64,000 bases of DNA from Catellatospora vulcania (GTDB lineage Bacteria > Actinomycetota > Actinomycetes > Mycobacteriales > Micromonosporaceae). Positions 53,780 through 60,248 of this stretch are shown in pieces (position 1 is the first letter of the stretch; each line of letters opens with the position of its first letter). The DNA lies in NCBI RefSeq assembly GCF_009720385.1, contig NZ_ML769302.1, positions 248,001 through 312,000 on the forward strand. The letters are read 5' to 3'. A program made the translations under genes and the position numbers. The notes below the pieces were generated by a model. That model was not told where the DNA came from. It did not search any database and was given only the letters and a program-made list of their open reading frames with translations.

Positions 53780-54718
53780 CTACTGTTCGATCTGCGCCGC
53801 CCGCCGCTGGACGCGCTGGGTCTGCCATCTCACCGCGACCAGCAGCGCAGCCACCGCGACCAGCAGTGACATCGCGGACCACGCGAGGGCCCCTCGCCTG
53901 CTGTCGTGCATGGCCGCCATGCCGATCTTCGGCCCGAGCAGCAGCGCCGGCCCGAGTAGCCAGATCGCAGGCCACCAGGCACGCCGGTCTCGCCGGGCGG
54001 TGAGGACCACCCCGGTGACGATGAGCGCCAGGAACAGCATCACGCCGAGAAGTGCGTCGTACCGCAGGTTGTAGCGCACCCCAGCCAGCACCATCGTCGC
54101 CGCAGTCGCGACGACGAAAGCGGTGATGACCGCGGTGCGGCGGAGACCATGGCGGCCGGGCACCGCCAGCGCCAACACACCGAGCGCGAGCTGAGGCACG
54201 AGCACGAACAAGCTCGGCTCCTGAAGAGAGGTCAACTCCGCTGCGGGGACCACCGCGACAGCCACGGTCACGCCGATCGTCACGGCGGTCGCGATCGCGA
54301 CCGCCCATCGGCCGACTCCGGCGACTCCGGCCGGCAGCACGAGCATCCAGGCGAGCCACGCCAGCGCGCCGAAAGTGTGGAACGGCCCCAGCATCGGGGC
54401 CGCGGCGCCGTACTTTTCGGGATCTGGGAAAGCTTCCGTGAGGATCAATCCCACCGTGGCCATCATCATGGCCACGACCAGTGCGATGGTGCCGGTGAGC
54501 GGCAGGGCGTCGGCGAGGCCGAGGGCGTTGCGAGCCCGCAGGCGTTGGCGCAGTCCGCCGGCCACGAGGTCGGCGACATCACCGGGACGCGGCCAGCGCT
54601 GTCCGGCAGGCGAGAGTTCCATGTACGTATCGACGATCTCGACACCCTGGTCGCAGCGTTCGGCGGCGGGGTACCAGCGCAGGAGTCTGGTGTAGCGATG
54701 ACGCAACACGGATGTCAC
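53780..54718 (-). CDS. membrane protein co-encoded with PadR regulator
   Basis: 312 aa. A cytoplasmic start (RHRYTRLLRWYPAAERCDQG) is followed by about eight hydrophobic helices, and ends in a basic tail RRAAQIEQ. The YPAAER start is common in membrane proteins encoded after PadR genes in actinobacteria; function unknown. The GTG at 54718 overlaps the PadR stop by 4 nt (GTGA), so it belongs to the PadR operon and shares its control. Confidence 0.8.
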   Translation of the reverse strand: MTSVLRHRYTRLLRWYPAAERCDQGVEIVDTYMELSPAGQRWPRPGDVADLVAGGLRQRLRARNALGLADALPLTGTIALVVAMMMATVGLILTEAFPDPEKYGAAAPMLGPFHTFGALAWLAWMLVLPAGVAGVGRWAVAIATAVTIGVTVAVAVVPAAELTSLQEPSLFVLVPQLALGVLALAVPGRHGLRRTAVITAFVVATAATMVLAGVRYNLRYDALLGVMLFLALIVTGVVLTARRDRRAWWPAIWLLGPALLLGPKIGMAAMHDSRRGALAWSAMSLLVAVAALLVAVRWQTQRVQRRAAQIEQ

Positions 54719-55089
54719 GCGACACCACCGACGAGATTCGCGCTGAGCGGCGCAAGCAGCGGTCGGGCTGCCCCATGACCATTGAGGCGACTGGTCGCCG
54801 CCTCGACGGCCCGGCGCATGCGTTCCGTCTCGGCACGCAGCAGCGAGATCCCCTCGTTGGTGAGCCGGTAGTACTTGCGGGCGCGGCCATCGACAATCTC
54901 GTTCCGATCCACTGTCACCAGTCCGTCGTCGGCGAGCCGGTCGAGAGAGCCGTACAGCGTACCGGGTCGAAGTGACAAGCGGCCCTGCGACAACTCGGCC
55001 ACCTTCAGGATCAGTCCGTAGCCGTGCATGGGTCCCTCCGCCAAGGCGGTCAGGATCAGGAACGTGGGCTCCTGTAGCGGAGTCTTCAT
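54715..55089 (-). CDS. PadR-family transcriptional regulator
   Basis: 124 aa. LILTALAEGPMHGYGLILKV, GTLYGSLDRLADDGLVTVDR and RARKYYRLTNEGISLL are the PadR winged helix; the C-terminal helix is a dimer arm. ATG 55089 has TAGGTT at 55097-55102, 7 nt upstream, and no ribosome site (leaderless layout). A 10-bp perfect inverted repeat lies over its -35 region, so it likely represses itself and the membrane protein gene. Confidence 0.92.
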   Translation of the reverse strand: MKTPLQEPTFLILTALAEGPMHGYGLILKVAELSQGRLSLRPGTLYGSLDRLADDGLVTVDRNEIVDGRARKYYRLTNEGISLLRAETERMRRAVEAATSRLNGHGAARPLLAPLSANLVGGVA

Positions 55090-55112
55090 GTGCTGGAACC
55101 TACCCGATAAAG

Positions 55113-55135
55113 AATATCTTCGCGACGAAGATATT
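55113..55135. promoter_or_regulatory. PadR operator: AATATCTTCG-CGA-CGAAGATATT
   Basis: Perfect 10-bp arms (55113-55122 and 55126-55135) around CGA, centred about 35 bp upstream of the padR start. The ATATC/GATAT ends resemble known PadR sites. Position over the -35 element implies repression. Confidence 0.75.
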
Positions 55136-55683
55136 ACGGAATCTTGCCCCGGGCGCGATGCGCGGCCCGGTGGGCGAGTTTGAGGCCGACCAGCCGACGG
55201 CCGCCGACGGGCACCCACAGCAGGACGAACCGATGCACTGAGCAGACCAACGACATCGTCGCCAGCGCCGGCACACAGGGTCGAGCGACGGAGTTCGGCG
55301 TCTTCCGCGTTCGAGCTCCCACAAAATCTTGACTGGCTTAGGCACGTGCACCAATCGGAGCATCCAATCACGGGGGTGACAACGGTGCGGAAGTGCCGAT
55401 TCGTGGATCGCCGTGCCCGATTCGGGCAGGCATCCATAGATGAGAGAGCTTCTTCGCCTGCGCAGGCCTTGCGCTGGTCAGCCGAGGTGTACGAGCGGCC
55501 GGGTCGGTCTCAGTCGCGTCGGCTGCGGATGGGCACCGGACGTGGCCGGACGGCGGCGGGCATGTCATAGTCTCGGCCTACAGCAGCCAGGTCAACGGCA
55601 ACGGGCAGTGGCGTCCGTACGATGCCGCCGCGACAGATACCCCCACGACCAGCACTGAGCGATCCGGTAGCCTGTCAGGGACC
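55136..55683. other. gene-poor region upstream of tRNA-Lys
   Basis: About 550 bp. No intact gene. One plus-strand frame near 55527-55640 reads WPDGGGHVIVSAYSSQVNGN and GQWRPYDAAATDTPTTSTE without start or stop context, which looks like a piece of a former secreted-protein gene; I cannot name it. CTTGACTGGCTTAGGC (55328-55343) could be promoter-like. Confidence 0.5.
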
Positions 55684-55758
55684 GGGCTGCTAGCTCAATG
55701 GCAGAGCTGCGGACTTTTAATCCGTAGGTTCAGGGTTCGAGTCCCTGGCGGCCCACCA
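55684..55758 (+). tRNA. tRNA-Lys(TTT)
   Basis: 75 nt with encoded CCA. Acceptor GGGCTGC pairs with GCGGCCC (one T-G pair), discriminator A, anticodon loop CTTTTAA with anticodon TTT between GCGGA and TCCGT, T arm CAGGG-TTCGAGT-CCCTG. D arm GCTC...GAGC. A terminator follows after 12 nt. tRNA genes are common integration sites, but no direct repeat of its 3' end is seen in the window. Confidence 0.95.
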
Positions 55759-55770
55759 ACGCCCCACGTC

Positions 55771-55804
55771 AAAGGCCCTCCCGGAGCACCGGCGAGGGCC
55801 TTTT
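55771..55804 (+). terminator. terminator of tRNA-Lys
   Basis: AAAGGCCCTC pairs with GAGGGCCTTTT, with CCGGAGCACCGG as an inner hairpin and a T-run at 55801-55804: a classical intrinsic terminator. Confidence 0.9.
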
Positions 55805-55853
55805 GATCTTCGCTGCAGCAGCGAAGCACAGCAACGCCCTCGCTGCGGCAAGG

Positions 55854-56300
55854 TCATGTACGCGAGTGCAACCTCCGGTGCCGGTTCAACCGATCGTTGA
55901 TGATCTTCGCGATCTCATCATTCCGGCGGTGCCGACGTGCCCTGCGCCAGATTGGCGGGCCGGCAGCGCCGGGAGAGACCGTTCTGCCGTTCGTCACCGA
56001 CAGCCGCAGGCCGAGATCACCGGCCGTTGCCTCGACCACCTCACCGAGCGGCAACCGGTGACGCCGGAAGAGGTTCTGCACGATCACCTCCTCGTCCGTC
56101 AGCGTGACCAACCGCCGCATCGACGAGATCGCCCAGAGCGTGTAGCCGAATCCGAGCACCAGCAGCTCGATCTGCCGGAACAGGTTGGGATCTGCGCTGA
56201 CGTGCCAGTAGGCGGCGTGGAAGCAGAAGCCGGCAGCAGGCAGCACCACGAAGACAGCGACGATCCTGGCCGGCAGCGACGGCCGCCACGTGTGAATCAC
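55854..56300 (-). CDS. PH-domain-like small membrane protein
   Basis: 148 aa from GTG 56300. Two helices (ARIVAVFVVLPAAGFCFHAA; IELLVLGFGYTLWAISSMRR) precede a strand-rich domain RLVTLTDEEVIVQNLFRRHR then LPLGEVVEATAGDLGLRLSV, the pattern of bacterial PH-domain membrane proteins. Function unknown. TACCAT lies 6 nt before the GTG (leaderless layout); an ATG at 56375 would add 25 non-conserved residues. Confidence 0.7.
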   Translation of the reverse strand: MIHTWRPSLPARIVAVFVVLPAAGFCFHAAYWHVSADPNLFRQIELLVLGFGYTLWAISSMRRLVTLTDEEVIVQNLFRRHRLPLGEVVEATAGDLGLRLSVTNGRTVSPGAAGPPIWRRARRHRRNDEIAKIINDRLNRHRRLHSRT

Positions 56301-56397
56301 CGCGCGATGGTACTGATCACGAGCCGGCCTCGCGTACCCCCGCCGGCTACCCGACCGCAGCTGGCCACTGGGCACGGCTCAGCCCAGAATCTGGGCT

Positions 56398-56925
56398 GTG
56401 GAGATCATTGCCGGCGTAGGCGTTCAGATGGTGAAGATCGGTGACCCGCGGGATGAGGTCGAGCGGCGACTCGGCTCGCCGGTCCATCCCGGCCGAGGTC
56501 TACGAGCCGTCTACGAGTCGGACCCGATGCTGGTCGTCTCGTACGGCCCAGACGACCTCGTAGAGCTGGTCGAGGTCGGCTACAGCGGTCATCACGGAGG
56601 CGACGAGGTCTTCTTCAGCGGTGTGCGACTCACCTACCGGTTCATGGATGACGTCGTAGCCGATCTTGCAGCGCTGGGCCACCACGCGACGCCGTTCGAC
56701 ATCGGGTTCGCGTTCGAACCGGGATTTGCCATCTTCTCCATGTCGTCGCTGTGGGCGCTCGACCTGGACCCCGACGCCGGCGAGGACGACGACCGTCGCA
56801 TCGTCGAGGGCGTGTCGATCGCACCCAGGGCCTACTTCGACTACGGTCCGCCTGCCGACGCCACCGACGAACAACTTGAGGAGTGGTTGCCTGAGCAGGG
56901 TGTCTTTCCGCCTGAGCCCGTGTGA
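56398..56925 (+). CDS. hypothetical protein, 175 aa
   Basis: I do not recognise a family. It is acidic and soluble-looking with repeated strand-helix pattern: MVKIGDPRDEVERRLGSPVH, PMLVVSYGPDDLVELVEVGY, VRLTYRFMDDVVADLAALGH, FDIGFAFEPGFAIFSMSSLW. Overall it resembles small cytosolic proteins that act as immunity or SMI1-like partners, a weak analogy. GTG 56398 has CAGAAT 7 nt upstream. It ends 3 nt from the convergent PP2C stop. Confidence 0.65.
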   Translation: MEIIAGVGVQMVKIGDPRDEVERRLGSPVHPGRGLRAVYESDPMLVVSYGPDDLVELVEVGYSGHHGGDEVFFSGVRLTYRFMDDVVADLAALGHHATPFDIGFAFEPGFAIFSMSSLWALDLDPDAGEDDDRRIVEGVSIAPRAYFDYGPPADATDEQLEEWLPEQGVFPPEPV

Positions 56926-56928
56926 CTG

Positions 56929-57651
56929 TCAGAACGCGTACGCCGTGACGTCCGCGACGACCACGGTCACGTTGTCCGGTGCCCCGGCGGCGAGCGCCAG
57001 CTTGATCAGCCGGTCCGCGATGGCCTCCGCGTCGGTGTACCCGCCCAGCACCTCGGCCAGCGCCTCGTCGGTGACGATGTCGGAGAGGCCGTCGCTGCAC
57101 AGCAGCAGCCGGTCCCCGATCTCCAGCGTCAGCGTGGTGACCGTCGGCGTGAACTCCCGCCCCTGCACCGCCTGGGTGATGATCGAGCGGTGCGGGTGGT
57201 GCCGCACCTCCTCCGGGGCGAGCAGCCCGCGCTCGACCATCGCCTGGACCAGCGTGTCGTCCACGGTGAGCTGGCGCAGCCTGCCACCGCGGACCAGGTA
57301 GCCCCGGGAGTCGCCGACGTGCAGCAGCGTCGCGTTGTCCGGGCCGAGCAGCACCGCGGTGAGGGTTGTGCCCATACCGTCGATCGCGGGTTCGGCCTCG
57401 ATGGCCTCGCGGATGCGGCGGTTGGCCACGGCCAGCTCGGCCAGCAGCACGTCCGCTCCGTGTCGGGTGCCGTCCTGCTCCAGCGGGGCCAGGGTCTCGA
57501 TGACGATCCGGCTGGCCACCTCGCCTGACGGGGAGCCGCCGACACCGTCGGCCACCGCCACGAAACGCCTGCCCGCGAATGCCGAGTCCTCGTTGTTCTC
57601 ACGGACGAGTCCGGCATCGGTGCGGGCGACGGCGTGCAGGCTCAGGGTCAT
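56929..57651 (-). CDS. PP2C-type serine/threonine phosphatase (PstP-like)
   Basis: 240 aa, the length of a bare PP2C domain without membrane anchor. Metal-site motifs: ARTDAGLVRENNEDSAFAGR, VAVADGVGGSPSGEVAS, LLHVGDSRGYLVRGG, LLCSDGLSDIVTDEAL and GAPDNVTVVVADV. It removes phosphate from Ser/Thr kinase substrates in the cytoplasm. No kinase gene is nearby. ATG 57651 is preceded by CAGGCT and 7 nt, one base off the TAGGCT seen at mqnA and mqnE. Confidence 0.93.
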   Translation of the reverse strand: MTLSLHAVARTDAGLVRENNEDSAFAGRRFVAVADGVGGSPSGEVASRIVIETLAPLEQDGTRHGADVLLAELAVANRRIREAIEAEPAIDGMGTTLTAVLLGPDNATLLHVGDSRGYLVRGGRLRQLTVDDTLVQAMVERGLLAPEEVRHHPHRSIITQAVQGREFTPTVTTLTLEIGDRLLLCSDGLSDIVTDEALAEVLGGYTDAEAIADRLIKLALAAGAPDNVTVVVADVTAYAF

Positions 57652-57990
57652 GGTGCATAGCCTGCCTACTGAGACGCGGTTTGTCTTTAAGCAGTAGTAC
57701 TTATCCCTGCCGAATGCCGACCGCCAGGTCCTCTCCGCATCCCGGCCGGAGCCGCGCTGATCCACTCTGAGCTGCTTCTTTGCCGGTCGACGGCCACCGG
57801 TGGGGGGTCCGATCCGGTTCGGTTCTGTCCGGAGACGGCGGCCTCGGCGTGTCCGAGGACACCTGTCCGCGTGCCCACCGGCGGGCGCGGAGACGGCACC
57901 GGTGCGGCGAGGCGGCTGCGGCGGACCGTCCGGCGCTTCCGCGTGCAGGTCAGCGGGAGTGCCCGTGACGTTGGTACGTATGGTGAACCG

Positions 57991-58980
57991 ATGACGCCGG
58001 TGCCGATGGTGGGACGCGCGGCCGAGCTGGCTGAGCTCGTCCGGCGGTGGTCGCACGTCCGCGGCGGCGGGCCGACCCCGGCGGCGGTGGTGTCGATCAC
58101 AGGAGCTGCCGGAATCGGCAAGTCACGGCTGGTCACGAGCGCGCTCGCGGCGCTCGCGCCGTCTCCCGCAGTGGTGCTGTACGGCGTGGCGCGGCTGCAC
58201 ACGCCGGCCCCGTACGACTGGCTGGCCGCCGTGCTCAGCGGTCGGGACACCCATGACCTGCCGGTGCCCGCCGACGGCCTGGCCTGGCTGGCGCAGGACC
58301 CGCACGCGCCCCAGGAGCGTTATGCGCCCGGCGCGCTGCTGCGGCTCGCGGTGCGCACGGTGCGGGCGCTGGTCGGCACCGGGCCGGCCGTGCTGGTGGT
58401 GGAGGATCTGCACGCGCTGGACCCGGCCAGCCTCAATCTCGTCGGCGAGCTGGCCGCCGCGCCGGACCTGCCGGCGCTGCTGCTGGTGACCAGCCGCCCG
58501 CCGGACGCCGCGGACTCGCCGGAGCTGGTGGCGCGGACCCTGGCCCGGCTGTCCGGCGCGCCGGGTGCGATCCGCCAGCACCTGGGCCCGCTGGGGCCGT
58601 CCGACGTCGCGGAGATCGTCACGCAGGTGCACGGCACGATCCCCGAGCACCTGGCCGGGGCGGTCTGCGAGCGGACCGGCGGCAACCCGTACTGGCTGGT
58701 GGAACTGCTCGCGGCGACGGCCGGGCGGGGGCCGCAGGCGCTGCTCGACGAGCCGCTGCCGGGCCACCTGCGGCCGGCCGCCGCACCGGAGGCGGCCGAG
58801 CTGACCGCGCGCGAGCAGGAGGTGCTGAGCTGCCTGGCGGCCGGCATGTCCAACAAGCAGATGGCCCGCACCCTGGACATCTCCATCCGCACGGTCGCGG
58901 TGCACGTGTCCAACCTGCTGCGCAAGACGGGTTCGGCGTCGCGGACCGAGGCGGCGCTGTGGGCGGTGCGCCGGGGCTGA
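57991..58980 (+). CDS. AAA-type ATPase regulator with LuxR DNA-binding domain
   Basis: 329 aa, a short LAL-like regulator. Residues 1-230 hold the P-loop domain: VGRAAELAELVRRW, Walker A GAAGIGKSRL, Walker B VLVVEDLHALD and TSRPPDAADSPELVART. The C-terminus is a LuxR HTH (ELTAREQEVLSCLAAGMSNK, then QMARTLDISIRTVAVHVSNL). It lacks the long TPR region of typical 900-aa LAL proteins. ATG 57991 is chosen for TATGGT 6 nt upstream; in-frame ATG 57871 would add 40 basic residues. Target unknown. Confidence 0.88.
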   Translation: MTPVPMVGRAAELAELVRRWSHVRGGGPTPAAVVSITGAAGIGKSRLVTSALAALAPSPAVVLYGVARLHTPAPYDWLAAVLSGRDTHDLPVPADGLAWLAQDPHAPQERYAPGALLRLAVRTVRALVGTGPAVLVVEDLHALDPASLNLVGELAAAPDLPALLLVTSRPPDAADSPELVARTLARLSGAPGAIRQHLGPLGPSDVAEIVTQVHGTIPEHLAGAVCERTGGNPYWLVELLAATAGRGPQALLDEPLPGHLRPAAAPEAAELTAREQEVLSCLAAGMSNKQMARTLDISIRTVAVHVSNLLRKTGSASRTEAALWAVRRG

Positions 58981-59076
58981 GCTGCCGGCTGGACACGAGA
59001 CGTCCGGGTTACGCGATTTGCACCATTCTCTTCGCTAAGCTGACGACGCGCCCGTGCCGTCTAGCCAGGGGGACCA

Positions 59077-59280
59077 GTGCAGCTCACGTTCATCCGCAAG
59101 ACAGTGCTGTCCGGTGACACCAACTGCCCGTCGCTGTACCGCACCGACCGGGACACCTTCGTCGTCCAGGGGTGGCGGGTCACCGACCCGGAGGCCCTGG
59201 GCCAGCTCGACATCCCGGCCCACGAGACCGTCGTCGAGGTTCCCTCCGACGTGCTCGCCGAGATAGCCCGCCACCTCTGA
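59077..59280 (+). CDS. small conserved hypothetical protein, 67 aa
   Basis: VQLTFIRKTVLSGDTNCPSL, then YRTDRDTFVVQGWRVTDPEA and a helical end VVEVPSDVLAEIARHL. I know similar small proteins from actinobacterial genomes, usually next to DUF397/helix-turn-helix genes, without a function. GTG 59077 has GGGGGACC directly upstream. A family A hairpin starts 13 nt after the stop. Confidence 0.7.
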   Translation: MQLTFIRKTVLSGDTNCPSLYRTDRDTFVVQGWRVTDPEALGQLDIPAHETVVEVPSDVLAEIARHL

Positions 59281-59292
59281 GAAACTCGTCCG

Positions 59293-59348
59293 AACGTTAA
59301 GAAGGGCACCTTCCATAACGCGGAGCGTTAAGAAGGTGCCCTTCCTTT
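59293..59348. terminator. hairpin repeat family A, copy 3
   Basis: AAGAAGGGCACCTTCCATAA-CGC pairs with GCGTTAAGAAGGTGCCCTTC. It differs from the copy at 29352-29407 at 5 of 55 positions and again sits between convergent genes (small protein and membrane protein). Confidence 0.8.
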
Positions 59349-59355
59349 GGTCGGG

Positions 59356-59901
59356 TCAGTCTTCGAGTTCCTCGACGAGGTCTTCGTCGGCGCGGCGGCG
59401 GCGACGGCGGCGGAGCGAGGGCATCGCCATCACGAAGCCGACTTCGCGGCGGCGGCGGTAGTAGTGGCGGCGGCGCGGGCCGGCGATGGCGTACACGATC
59501 GACGTGATGACGCCGAAGACCACGTAGACGCCGAGGATGACGATGCCGCCGGCGTCCTTGATGCCGAAGACGCCGCCGTCGCCGAACAGCGGCAGGATCA
59601 GCATGGCCAGCACCAGCCAGGTGATCATGCCCCAGACCAGGCCGACACCGACCGCGGGGATGATCTGGCCGCGGATGAACTTGCCCACGAACGCGCCGAA
59701 CAGGCCGCCGGCCGCGCCCGCGACCATCAGCACCATGACCCATGCGGTCGAGGCCTCGACCTCGCCGACGAGCTGGGCATACGGCTTGATGTGGCTGGTG
59801 ATCTGCAGCGCGAGGGCCAGGAACAGGCCGCCGGCGACACCGCCGACCACGCCGGCGCCGGTGCGGCTGACCAGGTTCACCTGAGGGGTGTATTCACTCA
59901 T
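59356..59901 (-). CDS. membrane protein with basic tail, unknown
   Basis: 181 aa. About four helices: GAGVVGGVAGGLFLALALQI, AWVMVLMVAGAAGGLFGAFV, VGVGLVWGMITWLVLAMLIL and GIVILGVYVVFGVITSIVYA. The cytoplasmic tail contains RRRHYYRRRREVGF and SLRRRRRRRADEDLVEELED. Function unknown. ATG 59901 has CGGAG upstream. Confidence 0.75.
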   Translation of the reverse strand: MSEYTPQVNLVSRTGAGVVGGVAGGLFLALALQITSHIKPYAQLVGEVEASTAWVMVLMVAGAAGGLFGAFVGKFIRGQIIPAVGVGLVWGMITWLVLAMLILPLFGDGGVFGIKDAGGIVILGVYVVFGVITSIVYAIAGPRRRHYYRRRREVGFVMAMPSLRRRRRRRADEDLVEELED

Positions 59902-60248
59902 GATCGAGCTCCGGAGAGGTTGAGGGATCGCGGGCAGACCTTACAACGCCCGGGCAAGCCGCACCTAACCATTGTCTCCTATGTGATCTGAGCCCGACCG
60001 ACTCCCCGACGGCCGTAGATCGGGCACATCGGACGGTAGTTCGTTGGCACATCAAACTATTGACATGCCTGTGACGGGCGTGTGAACCTCTCCACGGGAC
60101 CGGTGCGCGCAACCGAGGGCAGTCCCGCGCCACGCATTCGCACGTTCTGTCGCCGTTGCCGGCACAGGCGGTGCGGCGGTGAACACTGCCCCGGGCCCGC
60201 CCCGCTACCTGTGCGTCAGCGGCACCGTCCCCCACTGGAGTGCCACAG
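59902..60248. promoter_or_regulatory. divergent region upstream of first GH74 gene
   Basis: 347 bp without a gene. On the plus strand TTGACA at 60060-60065 is a good -35, with TGAACC 17 nt later as a weak -10. No TGGGAGCGCTCCCA-like CebR box is seen, so the GH74 genes seem to be under other control than the cellulase. TGGAG before ATG 60249 is the ribosome site. Confidence 0.4.

Noticed and set aside
55684-55758. tRNA-Lys as attachment site of an integrated element
   Set aside because: No integrase gene and no direct repeat of the tRNA 3' end within the window.
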